64,000 bases of DNA from CAYONZ01 sp964405465 (GTDB lineage: Bacteria > Bdellovibrionota > Bdellovibrionia > Bdellovibrionales > JAMPXM01): assembly GCA_964405465.1 (NCBI GenBank), contig CAYONZ010000008.1, positions 1-64,000 of the forward strand, in the 5' to 3' direction. Numbering within the stretch: the stretch's first letter is position 1; the number at the start of each line of letters is the position of its first letter. This document shows positions 33,972 to 42,712 of the stretch, in pieces. The translations under genes and the position numbers were made by a program. The notes below the pieces were generated by a model. The model saw only the letters and a program-made list of their open reading frames with translations. It was not told the DNA's origin and did not search any database.

Positions 33972-35504
33972 TTAATTACGAACAGAGATTGTTTGGTGGG
34001 AACTTTCAACCACTTGTTCGCCGGCTGCGGTTTTAATGTGTCCCGTAAACCAGATTTCAACTGGGCCGTTAGGTGCCCGTGAACTTCTCCAGCCCATACG
34101 CATCTTCGGTAGAGTCATTTGCGAGGCTCTTGTGTAAACCGTACCGTCTGAATTCTTGGCATGAAAAACAACAGAGCTCATGGGCACAGGAGACGAAGGT
34201 GCATTTATATCAAATTCGGCGACTCCTGATACTGTCTTGCTGAGATCTGTTCCTGGTGCTGCTGAGAATGAAATCTGCATCTGTGCTCGGCCATTAATGA
34301 TATAAATCGTCGCTGGTCGGGACGTGCCCAGCTTTTGTCCAGCTTGAATAGCCGTTGTGGTAATCTGATAAGTTCCATCTGCTAATGTTGCGGAGTCAAA
34401 CGGCGCAGTACATGGGGAACCTTGGCATTCGGTTGTTGCCATCGCGATACCCTGTTGATTGCTGATATTAAAAACGATTTTGTCAGTTTGCGAGAAAGTC
34501 GAAATTCCAGATAATGAACTCATGCCGCCTACAAACTCGTAAAAACGTGGTGTCTGCAGATTGACATATCCTGGTGTCGCCGGAACATCAAATGCCCAAG
34601 TCGATCCGCCAATTCCTGAAATGTCATCATACGAAATATAGGCAAACCCTTTGTCACCCCAGTCTTCGCTCCAGCTGTTGCGAATAATAAACGCCCGCTT
34701 CGCATCGTCGAAACCAATAAGTGATACGGCATGGCCGCCAAGCATAGAGCCTGTGGTGTGTTTGTAAACTCCACCTGCATAGACCATGAAGTCCTCATAG
34801 ACACGCATGGTTGTCATGAGTGGACCTTTTTTTAGAGCTGTTTTGATGGCGTTGAGATCTTTGAAATAGCTTGTGGGAGTCGAGTAATCTCGGATGCGGA
34901 ATGATCGCCGTTGGTTGTCGCGGCAAATTGTCGAGCAAGAAAGGTCTTGGCCAGTGGTGCCCGAGAGGTAAGGAGCACAGGCTTCGTCGGGAACACCTTG
35001 GTCTTTTAGTTGTTGTGCAGCTGAATCAGGAAACCAACCCGTGTCGCATCCGCCTCCGCCGCAGCTAAATAAAGCTTGTGGAGATAGTTTTATATTGAGC
35101 GTAGGGGCCAGAGCTGAAATATTGATTTGTGACTCAAGTGTAGCTACAGCGGCAAAAGCCACGCAGCTACCGCAGTTGCCTTGATTTAGAATTGGACTTA
35201 GCCAATTGACACCGTCTTTGTTTCGCCAATCAATCGTGTCAGCCGAAGAAAATGCGGAGTAAACAGGATGAGCGCCAAATTGAACGTCATCATTTACGAT
35301 CTCTTGCACGCCGAGCATGCGTTGCACCTGAGCTCTGGGAAGGTGATTGAGCCAGTTGTCTTTGGCTTTCCAGTTGGCCTCAGAAATTTTCTTTTGAACT
35401 TGAGGATCATTGAGATTCAGAATGGTGACATCTTTAGCTGATGTTGCCGCCAATGCAGATAAGGTCGTCAGAGTTGCGATCGTCGTGATCAATCCTTGAA
35501 GCAT
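33972..35504 (-). CDS. Secreted papain-like C1 cysteine protease
   Basis: A 510-residue secreted protein with signal peptide (LITTIATLTTLSALAA), a propeptide-like segment and a C1A catalytic domain (about 85-305). Catalytic residues: Q108 and C114 in NQGNCGSCVAFA, H258 in GGHAVSLIGFD and N276 in RNSWSEDWGDKGF. The residue after the catalytic cysteine is Val where papain has Trp. Extra cysteines (CGGGGC and CSTIC) are in the insert. The last ~200 residues form a beta-rich C-terminal domain of unknown role. AGGAGG precedes the ATG. Likely exported for protein degradation. Confidence 0.87.
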   Translation of the reverse strand: MLQGLITTIATLTTLSALAATSAKDVTILNLNDPQVQKKISEANWKAKDNWLNHLPRAQVQRMLGVQEIVNDDVQFGAHPVYSAFSSADTIDWRNKDGVNWLSPILNQGNCGSCVAFAAVATLESQINISALAPTLNIKLSPQALFSCGGGGCDTGWFPDSAAQQLKDQGVPDEACAPYLSGTTGQDLSCSTICRDNQRRSFRIRDYSTPTSYFKDLNAIKTALKKGPLMTTMRVYEDFMVYAGGVYKHTTGSMLGGHAVSLIGFDDAKRAFIIRNSWSEDWGDKGFAYISYDDISGIGGSTWAFDVPATPGYVNLQTPRFYEFVGGMSSLSGISTFSQTDKIVFNISNQQGIAMATTECQGSPCTAPFDSATLADGTYQITTTAIQAGQKLGTSRPATIYIINGRAQMQISFSAAPGTDLSKTVSGVAEFDINAPSSPVPMSSVVFHAKNSDGTVYTRASQMTLPKMRMGWRSSRAPNGPVEIWFTGHIKTAAGEQVVESSHQTISVRN

Positions 35505-35693
35505 TCAGTTTCCTCCTCGAAACGTTGTTTACAATATTATTCTTCGAATGGCTGGGAATCGCCATAGGAAGAGCTAAAAAGATAGGCACTCTAGTTTTAA
35601 GTCGAGCGGTGGATGAAAATCCCAAGATATGTGGCTCAGATTCATTTGCCAAAACTGCGGCATCTCGATAACTTCACATGAAAAGGAGATTCT

Positions 35694-36182
35694 ATGAAAT
35701 GTGCATGTGGCAGCGGAAAAGAATTTGTTGAGTGTTGCGAACCTTTTTTGACCGGGAAAAAGAAACCGCAAACGGCCGAGCAGTTGATGCGTTCTCGTTA
35801 TGTCGCCTTCACTCTTGCCAATATGGATTATATAGATGTCACCAATCATGAGTCGACTCGTGGAGATATTGACCGTGAGGCAAACGAAGCTTGGGCACGC
35901 CAGTCGGAGTGGTTAGGCTTGGAAATTTTAAAAACACAGGCGGGCGGACCAAACGATGACTCAGGTCAAGTGGAGTTTGTTGTGCAGTTCAAGATCAAAG
36001 GCGAAACGCATAAACATCATGAGTTGAGTGAATTTAAAAAAGAAGCAGGCCAGTGGTATTTTGTTGATGGCAAAGATCCGCGCAAGGTGACGGTTCGTCG
36101 CGAAGGCCCTAAGGTTGGCCGCAATGATCCTTGTCCTTGTGGAAGCGGCAAAAAATATAAAAAATGCTGCGGACAGAACTAG
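35694..36182 (+). CDS. ychJ: YchJ family protein with SEC-C zinc motif
   Basis: A 162-residue cytoplasmic protein of the UPF0225/YchJ family, function not established. An N-terminal Cys motif [13 protein letters not shown], the central NTF2-like domain ([10 protein letters not shown]) and a C-terminal SEC-C zinc motif [16 protein letters not shown] are visible; SEC-C mimics the SecA zinc tail. Single gene with AAAAGGAG in front of the ATG. Confidence 0.92.
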   Translation: MKCACGSGKEFVECCEPFLTGKKKPQTAEQLMRSRYVAFTLANMDYIDVTNHESTRGDIDREANEAWARQSEWLGLEILKTQAGGPNDDSGQVEFVVQFKIKGETHKHHELSEFKKEAGQWYFVDGKDPRKVTVRREGPKVGRNDPCPCGSGKKYKKCCGQN

Positions 36183-36749
36183 GATTTTCGTTCTGCTTAG
36201 AGCGTTTTTAGGTCTGTTGACCTCTGACGGGCCGCTACCGTTTTGGCTAGCTAAGGCTTGATTCAAAGTTTCCGCAGTTCCCCTATATGCGGGTAAAAAA
36301 AGAAGCGCCAGGAGAGGAAATAGGGAAGAAATCTTAACCTGGCACCTCTTGCCGACATGGCAAAGGATCACTTAGCAAGGCAGAGGCCATTTGGCCTTGG
36401 CCAGATACCAGATATGAGATGCTGGAAATTAGTGTCGAGGGCACCTGGATTTGACCAAATATCAGCTCCGATGCCACTCTAACTCTACGAGTTGTTGGCG
36501 CTTGGGGCCCTCTAGGCCTAAGCGAGAGCCGATGGTCCCCGCTGCCAACTGTCTTGATTTTAAGAATATGAAACAGAAATTGAAACTCAGAGAGGCCTTA
36601 TGAAAAGGCCTTCTAGAAAGGCTCTGACGAGTGAGCCTTAAAAGGGAGCCTTGTGGATTTCTAGGTCCTGAGTGAGCGCGCCAGGACTGATTTGAGCGCG
36701 CTTGGATGTGTCTTCGCTAGCGATGTTCATCGAGCTAAAAACAGGACCA
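36183..36749. other. Long gap without a recognised gene
   Basis: 567 bp with no supported coding frame. It contains imperfect inverted repeats around 36590-36655, built from AAGGCC/AAGGCTC and their complements, and a direct repeat TGAGCGCGC near 36673 and 36693. No known RNA family was recognised. It may hold an RNA gene, terminators of both flanking genes, or decayed sequence. Confidence 0.35.
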
Positions 36750-37481
36750 TTAAGGCTGACCAAGTTGGTCGTGAGAGGGCTGATCTACTTTTGGTTTGTC
36801 GTCATCGGTAATCGCAAAATTGGCACCACCAAAAATCTCATTGGCAAAAAGCAAGCTCGCCAAGACTGACACCGGAAATAGAACCAACAGGCCAGTGAAA
36901 AGTGTAAAGATACTTAGAATGCTCCAAAGCATAATGGTAAGGAACGTAACAATCATGGGCAAAATATTGAACATGATCGCCCGAACAGAGAATTTGCAAG
37001 CGCTGAGCGGGTCAAGATTTTTAACTTCGCACAAGAAGACATAATAATATGTCAGCAGATTTGCCACCAAGATACACAGGAAATAGAGAAACGACACACC
37101 GGAAAAAATACTAACGAGTTGTCCAGTCGCCGCGATTGCCCCCAAAACAAAAACGGCATTGCGATTAAGATTTTGGGTGCCCAGTTTCACGGCTTCAATG
37201 AGGTCGACAGTCCCCTGACTCTCGAGCAAGCGGCGTTGCACACGAAGTATGATAAAGGCCGCACCCGAGGCCACACCCGCCATGGCCAAGGTCAGAATCA
37301 CTTTGATTGGCAGCAACGGGATTTTGGCAATGTAATAGTTGATGAGGGTTGCTGGAATCATCCAACCCCAGGTCAAAGCCATGTAATTGCCCCAATGACG
37401 TTTGAACAGCTTCCAGGCCTTGGCAAAAACATCCCATCCGAATTCCGCAGGCAGCGAATCGATTTGAATTTCTTGTGACAT
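36750..37481 (-). CDS. Multi-pass membrane protein of unknown function
   Basis: A 243-residue inner-membrane protein with about six hydrophobic segments (for example WGNYMALTWGWMIPATLINYY, KVILTLAMAGVASGAAFIIL, VSFLYFLCILVANLLTYYYV). The profile recalls BPSS1780/DUF975-like membrane proteins, but I cannot name a family. The C-terminal tail is polar (DDDKPKVDQPSHDQ). AGGAGA precedes the ATG, and it is divergent from the prolyl aminopeptidase gene. Confidence 0.65.
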   Translation of the reverse strand: MSQEIQIDSLPAEFGWDVFAKAWKLFKRHWGNYMALTWGWMIPATLINYYIAKIPLLPIKVILTLAMAGVASGAAFIILRVQRRLLESQGTVDLIEAVKLGTQNLNRNAVFVLGAIAATGQLVSIFSGVSFLYFLCILVANLLTYYYVFLCEVKNLDPLSACKFSVRAIMFNILPMIVTFLTIMLWSILSIFTLFTGLLVLFPVSVLASLLFANEIFGGANFAITDDDKPKVDQPSHDQLGQP

Positions 37482-37592
37482 GAGATCTCCTCGGTAACGA
37501 TTTCTTTAGATCCTATTTTACGCGACCCATTCTGGAGTGCAAGCTTTGAAAGATCGCGAACCAAGAAACAATTTGTTGCGCGGAAGATTTTA

Positions 37593-38627
37593 ATGTCTGC
37601 TGGCGATACGACTCTTGAAAATTACATTGAAATGGAAATAGAATTTCGTATGAAAAATACAGTGTACCCAGAAGAAATGTATCCAGAAGAAGTGTATCCA
37701 GAAATAGAGCCGTACAATCGTTTTCGTCTCAAAGTGTCCTCACTTCATGAGCTGAGTGTTGAGGAGTGTGGCAATCCTAAGGGACAGCCCGTCGTATTTC
37801 TGCATGGAGGCCCAGGAGCTGGAATTGGCAAGAAACATCGGCGGTATTTTGATCCGGCTCATTATCGTATCATCTTGTTTGATCAGCGTGGTGCAGGACT
37901 CAGCACTCCGCATGCAGAACTTCGAGAGAACACCACTTGGGATTTGGTCGCTGACATAGAAAAAATCCGACAACATCTTCAAATTGACAAGTGGATGGTC
38001 TTTGGTGGCTCTTGGGGAAGCACTCTGGCCTTGGCCTACGCCGAATCTCATCCTGACCGTGTTACGCACCTGGTTTTGCGCGGCATCTTTCTTTGTCGCC
38101 CCGAAGAAATCGAGTGGTTTTATCAAAAAGGGGCGCATTGGATTTTTCCGGATATATGGCAAGAGTACATTGCTCCCATTCCTGAGGCCGAGCGTGGCGA
38201 CTTGGTTAAGTCTTTTTATCGACATCTCACGCATGAAGACCACGAAGTGCGAATGCGTGCCGCTAAAGCTTGGAGCGGCTGGGAAGGGGCGACGATCAAA
38301 TTGATTCCTGATGCTGAGGCAAAGGCTGCATTTACGGCTGACCAAATGGCATTGAGTGTGGCGCGAATCGAGTGTCATTATTTTATTAATGGCGCATTCT
38401 TTTCTGAACCAGATCAGCTTTTAAAACAGGTCACGAAGATTCGGCATATTCCGGCGGTGTTGGTGCATGGCCGTTATGATGTGGTCTGCCCGGTGAAAAA
38501 TGCATTTGATCTCCATCAAGTATGGCCAGAAGCCGAGCTCATTGTGGTGCCCGATGCTGGGCATGCGGTGGACGAGCCTGGAATCACCAAAGAATTGATT
38601 CGGGCAACCGAGCGCTTCAAGGTGTGA
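37593..38627 (+). CDS. pip: Prolyl aminopeptidase
   Basis: Alpha/beta-hydrolase of the S33 family releasing N-terminal proline from peptides, cytoplasmic, up to 344 residues. Oxyanion motif HGGPG (71-75), nucleophile S140 in GGSWGS, acid D296 (GRYDVV) and H324 (DAGHAV) form the triad. ATG 37593 has GGAAG upstream; ATG 37650 (MKNTVYPEE) is nearer to the family length. The N-terminus contains three 15-bp repeats encoding YPEEM, YPEEV and YPEIE, of which only the last matches the normal start of the family. Its stop touches that of the facing ATPase gene. Confidence 0.92.
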   Translation: MSAGDTTLENYIEMEIEFRMKNTVYPEEMYPEEVYPEIEPYNRFRLKVSSLHELSVEECGNPKGQPVVFLHGGPGAGIGKKHRRYFDPAHYRIILFDQRGAGLSTPHAELRENTTWDLVADIEKIRQHLQIDKWMVFGGSWGSTLALAYAESHPDRVTHLVLRGIFLCRPEEIEWFYQKGAHWIFPDIWQEYIAPIPEAERGDLVKSFYRHLTHEDHEVRMRAAKAWSGWEGATIKLIPDAEAKAAFTADQMALSVARIECHYFINGAFFSEPDQLLKQVTKIRHIPAVLVHGRYDVVCPVKNAFDLHQVWPEAELIVVPDAGHAVDEPGITKELIRATERFKV

Positions 38628-39305
38628 TTACTGCTTGAGGTCTGCGACAATTCTCCCGTCAGAGAGTTGAATCTGCCTTTTTGCACGAGCCGCAAATTCG
38701 CGGTCGTGGGTGACAAATATCACTGAGGTTTTTTGTTCAGTCGCAATTTCCTCGAGAATGTCCATAACTTTTTGTCCACTGATTGAATCTAAATTTCCAG
38801 TGGGTTCGTCGGCAAAAATAAATCGGGGCTGCATGATCAGCGATCGAGCAATGGCAACTCGCTGCTGCTCGCCCCCTGAAAGTTCTGTAGGCAGTCGATG
38901 CATTTTAGATTCAAGTCCGAATTTAGTGAGAAGCTCTTCGGCCAACGGAGTTCGCTCGAGTTGCTGTTGGAGTTTGCGCGCTGGCATGAGCACGTTCTCG
39001 ATAGCAGTCAGCTCGGGCAGAAGAAAATGAAACTGAAACACAAAACCCATTTCGGTATTGCGAAAGGCGTGGAGTTCTTTTTCGTTCATGCTTGAGGTCG
39101 AGCGTTCATCAAGACGTACAATACCAGCCGAAGGCATATCGAGTGTGCTCAGAATATAAAGCAGCGTGCTCTTTCCAGATCCTGAGCGGCCGGTGATCGA
39201 CACAAATTCTCCTTGCTCGATTTTGAAATTGAGATCAAATAAAACTTGTGTTGTCGGGTTTTCGAATTTTTTGTCGAGGTGTTCAACGATAAGCATCCTT
39301 GTCAC
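38628..39305 (-). CDS. LolD/MacB-type ABC ATPase
   Basis: Cytoplasmic ATPase of a FtsX-like ABC exporter, 225 residues. Walker A GRSGSGKST (39-47), signature LSGGEQQRVAIAR, Walker B FIFADEPTGNLD and the H-loop FVTHDREFA are clear. Starts with GTG 39305, overlapping the permease stop (GTGA), although an ATG at 39296 is possible. It is the last gene of adaptor-permease-ATPase on the minus strand. It could serve lipoprotein release or efflux; the adaptor upstream favours a MacAB-like efflux role. Confidence 0.9.
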   Translation of the reverse strand: MTRMLIVEHLDKKFENPTTQVLFDLNFKIEQGEFVSITGRSGSGKSTLLYILSTLDMPSAGIVRLDERSTSSMNEKELHAFRNTEMGFVFQFHFLLPELTAIENVLMPARKLQQQLERTPLAEELLTKFGLESKMHRLPTELSGGEQQRVAIARSLIMQPRFIFADEPTGNLDSISGQKVMDILEEIATEQKTSVIFVTHDREFAARAKRQIQLSDGRIVADLKQ

Positions 39306-40537
39306 TCTCCAGTTCTTAAGATTTCGATTGGCTTTAATTTTCCTGCCGAGCGTGCGGGCAAAATACTTGAAATTGCCGATGCAAAAACGGCCATGGTGAT
39401 GCCAAGCAAATAAATCTTTGGATCAAATGAGACCATCATTTTGTCGAGCATGCCTGCCGCTTTAAACGTGGTCAGCTGAAGGCACAAAAGAAACCCGGCG
39501 AGTAAACCAAGGGCTCCGCCGAGAGTTCCGAGAATGAGGCCCTGAATCAAAAAGAGTCGAACGATGTCATTGGATTCAAATCCGATTGAACGTAGAATTC
39601 CAATGTCTTTTCGTTTTTGATTCACCAAAATATTAAGAATATTGTAAATGCCAAATGCCGCGACCACCATGATGGCGATCGTAATAAAAGTTCTGATAAA
39701 ATCTTGAATTGCAAACACACTTAAAATATTCGCATTGGCTTGATCCCAGCTTTGAACTTTGTCTGGAGCTAGGTCATTCCATTCATTGGCCGTTTGTTGG
39801 GCCAAAGCGACATCAGTTAAGCGAATGGCAATGTCTGAAATCTGACTGGGCGTTTGATTTACATTTTGGACGTCTGAAAGTGAGGCAAAGGCCGTGGTAT
39901 TGTCGATGGTTACGACACCCAGGTGAAACGAGCCAACGACGCGAAACAAAACGGATTCTCCTTTGCCAACAGCGATGTTCAAACTTTCGCCGACACGCGC
40001 TCCGAGTTTATTGAGCAGTCCATCACCGGCGATAAGCCGATTGCCACCCGCGCCGAGTGCCAAAAAATCTCCCTGTTTCATGTATTGGCGAATGTTTGTG
40101 ACTCGACTTTGTCGATTCGGGTCTGAACCAATGAGGCGTCCGGCCAAAGATGATTTTCCTCTGGTGATAAGCACCTGGGCTTGAATTTGTGGAGAGTAGG
40201 CCAGCACTCGTGGGTCGCGATCAAGCCTTTGAAACCACCCAGCGGGATGGTCGATGCGCGAAGAATCTTTGCGACCAGAAGGAGGACTAATCCAAAAGAC
40301 GTGTTCAGCATTTGCAAAAAAATCTTGATCCATCCCGTGCTCGGTGAGCAGGTCTTCGCGAGACGAAATGCGCACGTGGGAGTCATTGTTCACTAGTTGG
40401 TCGATCATGAAGCCTTGAAAGCCGGTCATAATTCCCGCGAATGTGACATAGGCCATTGTGCCGAGCGCGACACCGGCCAGAGTTAAGGCGGATTGTTTTT
40501 TTCGCGAGATAAGATGTCGGATTGCAAGAAACCACAT
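39302..40537 (-). CDS. LolC/MacB-type ABC permease
   Basis: Inner-membrane permease, 411 residues, with the MacB/FtsX layout: one N-terminal helix (about 16-36), a large periplasmic domain (about 40-265), then three membrane helices (near 275-300, 325-350 and 375-395). Segments KRKDIGILRSIGFESNDIV and the C-terminal SILPARSAGKLKPIEILR are typical of the family. It lies 14 nt after the adaptor and overlaps the ATPase start. Confidence 0.9.
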   Translation of the reverse strand: MWFLAIRHLISRKKQSALTLAGVALGTMAYVTFAGIMTGFQGFMIDQLVNNDSHVRISSREDLLTEHGMDQDFFANAEHVFWISPPSGRKDSSRIDHPAGWFQRLDRDPRVLAYSPQIQAQVLITRGKSSLAGRLIGSDPNRQSRVTNIRQYMKQGDFLALGAGGNRLIAGDGLLNKLGARVGESLNIAVGKGESVLFRVVGSFHLGVVTIDNTTAFASLSDVQNVNQTPSQISDIAIRLTDVALAQQTANEWNDLAPDKVQSWDQANANILSVFAIQDFIRTFITIAIMVVAAFGIYNILNILVNQKRKDIGILRSIGFESNDIVRLFLIQGLILGTLGGALGLLAGFLLCLQLTTFKAAGMLDKMMVSFDPKIYLLGITMAVFASAISSILPARSAGKLKPIEILRTGE

Positions 40538-40551
40538 GAAAGAATGCCTCG

Positions 40552-41394
40552 CTATTTTTTAATCACCACTTCGTCAGATTCAGACAAATTCTTTGATAGC
40601 ACCTCTGCCCATTCGCCATCGATACTGCCCACTTGGATGTCGATTTTTTCGGGGCGATGGTTTTTTATAACCAAAATTTTTCCTGAGGACACAGCGATGA
40701 CGGGAACAAGCAGTGCGCTCTCTCTACGAGCGACTTCAATTGCAACATCGGCTGTCATTCCAGGTAAGATCTCGGCGGATAATTCGGGGCATTCAATGTG
40801 GACGATGAACTGTGACTTTTGCGGAAAGATAGCGCGCACATGGCCTTTAAAAGTCTGATTCCGAATGCTTTCGAAACTTAACGACACAGGTTGGCCTTTG
40901 ACCACACGGATTGCACCTTGTTGTTCGAGCGTGGCGACAACATAGCGATCGCTTAGATCTTCAAGGGTGAGTGCCGGTGTTTCAGGAAATACATTTTCGC
41001 CGACATTATAGGGGAGTGAAGTCACAGTTCCACTGAAAGGGGCCATCAATGTGGGACCCGAAATAAAACTGAGCAGAGGTGCCCCTTTTTTAACGAGATC
41101 GCCCTCTTTGACGAAAACGCGACTTAGAGTGTTGGCCACACCGACTCGGGCACGGAAAGTTTGTCGAGGGGAAACCGTGCCAATTCCATAAATGGCTTCG
41201 ACGATCGGCCCCATTTTGGGATGGACGATCTGGAGATTTGCTTTCTCTCTTCGAAGTGCCAGTAATCCGGCGAGAAGGATGGTGATGAGCCCAATAAGAA
41301 AAAGGAAACTTTTTTTATGCCGATTGAAAAAGCCGACCGACAAAACCATGTTTTTTGGCGTGGGGGAAGTTGGAACCTGTGAATTTTGTGCCAC
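40552..41394 (-). CDS. HlyD/MacA-type periplasmic adaptor protein
   Basis: Membrane fusion protein linking the ABC permease to the outer envelope, 280 residues. One N-terminal anchor (SFLFLIGLITILLAGLLAL), a biotinyl-lipoyl-like hairpin region (VFVKEGDLVKKGAPLLSFIS) with only a short coiled segment, and a beta-barrel part. GTG 41394 with GGCGGAG upstream is preferred over an earlier frame start at 41547, whose extra residues do not look family-like. Lack of a long alpha-hairpin is notable: it may not reach a TolC-like channel. Confidence 0.83.
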   Translation of the reverse strand: MAQNSQVPTSPTPKNMVLSVGFFNRHKKSFLFLIGLITILLAGLLALRREKANLQIVHPKMGPIVEAIYGIGTVSPRQTFRARVGVANTLSRVFVKEGDLVKKGAPLLSFISGPTLMAPFSGTVTSLPYNVGENVFPETPALTLEDLSDRYVVATLEQQGAIRVVKGQPVSLSFESIRNQTFKGHVRAIFPQKSQFIVHIECPELSAEILPGMTADVAIEVARRESALLVPVIAVSSGKILVIKNHRPEKIDIQVGSIDGEWAEVLSKNLSESDEVVIKK

Positions 41395-41936
41395 GAAAAT
41401 CTCCGCCGAAGATGAACAAGTTTTATTTATCAACGACTTAAGGAGCTTATTTCTAGCGTCGCCAATCTCGTAAATTTTGACATGTCGGAGACGACCTATC
41501 AATTTGTTTTTGCCGCCAGTTGTCGGCCCATGGGTAAACCAGCTCAAAGAATGTATTCAACGAGACATTTCGGGACTTAAACAATTAACTACGAGAGAAT
41601 TCGCCTCATGAAAAAGTTTATCATGCAAAGAGTTCAGTTGTTTGAAACTCGAGGAAGGTCATGGTGGTGAATGGTTTGCAGAGATTGAGTGGTTTTTTAC
41701 TGCTGTGATTATTTTTTTGGCATGTCCTTTGAAGTGTAGAAAGCCAAGAAGATGAAAAAATCCACTTTGAGTTGTCATGGCCTCCTGCGGCTCTGAGAGC
41801 AGTGAAGTCGCAAAAAAGTGGTTGTCTGGTCGGCGGGTTTTGGCCATGATGCTAGGTTTTAGGGAATTAGATTAGATTTTTTTAGGTATTGTTAAAAAAA
41901 CAGTTAACACACTGAGAACTAAGGATGGGGGGATGT
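41395..41936. other. Gap without a confident gene
   Basis: A 542-bp divergent spacer that must carry the promoters of the export operon (leftward) and the secreted protein gene (rightward). A minus-strand frame at 41659-41847 is not supported by a ribosome site or protein-like features. AT-rich sequence near 41870-41905 is a plausible promoter zone for the gene at 41937. Confidence 0.4.
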
Positions 41937-42647
41937 ATGAAACGAATTGTTCAATTGACACTAATCACTGCGGGGCTTCTTTCTGGATTCATGGCTCAAG
42001 CGGCCGATGAGCCGACTCTGGTTCCGGCAAGCTACCACACGGCCTATTTGCCATTTGGATTTGATTCAAATGACAATGTTCAGATCGTAGCGGAGGGATT
42101 GTTCTCTAACAGCTGCTATCGTGCGGCTCCTGCTGAAATAAAAGTGGATGAAGCGGCGAAGGTGATCAACGTTTTTCCGAAGGCTTATAAGTATGAGGGT
42201 ATGTGCTTGCAGCTTTTGGTGCCGTATTCACAAGTTCTTGACCTAGGAATTTTGAAAGCCGGTAACTACGAGGTTCGAGTACCTGATACAAAAATGGTTT
42301 TGGGTTCATTGACTGTAAAGCCAACTTCGCATTCAGAGCCCGATGATTATTTGTACGCGCCGGTGACTCAGGCCTACTTTCAAAAAGAAAACGGCAAAAA
42401 CCAGGTGGTATTGACAGGGGAGTTTTCGAATAGTTGCATGCGTTTGGCGAGAACTCTCGTAGACGTGCAACCGAGGGTTGTTGTTATTCAGCCAGTGGCA
42501 GACATAGCCGCATCCGGGTCGTGCGTTTCCGGAAGTTTTCCCTTTAAGCAAGTCGTTGACTTGCCGGCCATGAATGACGGGCGTTATCTTTTGCATGTCC
42601 GCTCATTGAATGGTCATGCTTTGAATACACTTTTTGATATCCGATAG
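41937..42647 (+). CDS. Secreted protein with internal tandem duplication
   Basis: A 236-residue protein with signal peptide (QLTLITAGLLSGFMAQAA). ATG 41937 behind GGGGGGATG-like purines is chosen over ATG 41925. The mature part has two related ~90-residue halves: each contains EGLFSNSC or TGEFSNSC, a second Cys about 45 residues later (GMCLQLL; SGSCVSG), PYSQVLDLG or PFKQVVDLP, and a closing strand (GNYEVRV; GRYLLHV). Two cysteines per half suggest one disulfide in each domain. No known family was recognised. A strong terminator follows. Confidence 0.62.
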   Translation: MKRIVQLTLITAGLLSGFMAQAADEPTLVPASYHTAYLPFGFDSNDNVQIVAEGLFSNSCYRAAPAEIKVDEAAKVINVFPKAYKYEGMCLQLLVPYSQVLDLGILKAGNYEVRVPDTKMVLGSLTVKPTSHSEPDDYLYAPVTQAYFQKENGKNQVVLTGEFSNSCMRLARTLVDVQPRVVVIQPVADIAASGSCVSGSFPFKQVVDLPAMNDGRYLLHVRSLNGHALNTLFDIR

Positions 42648-42680
42648 ACGATTCGCTTTTGAGCGAGGAGTGAGGATTGA

Positions 42681-42712
42681 AAGCCGGAGCTTAACGCTTC
42701 GGCTTTTTTTTT
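42681..42712 (+). terminator. Rho-independent terminator
   Basis: A 10-bp stem AAGCCGGAGC / GCTTCGGCTT (one G-U pair) with a 5-nt loop is followed by nine T residues. It ends the gene at 41937-42647 and its T-run touches the stop of the facing gene. Confidence 0.93.

Noticed and set aside
37740..38378. Minus-strand open frame of 212 codons opposite prolyl aminopeptidase
   Set aside because: The opposite strand encodes a complete catalytic triad; the antisense product has no features.
41659..41847. Minus-strand frame of 62 codons in the gap before the duplicated-domain protein
   Set aside because: No ribosome site, no signal peptide, and its composition is not convincing.
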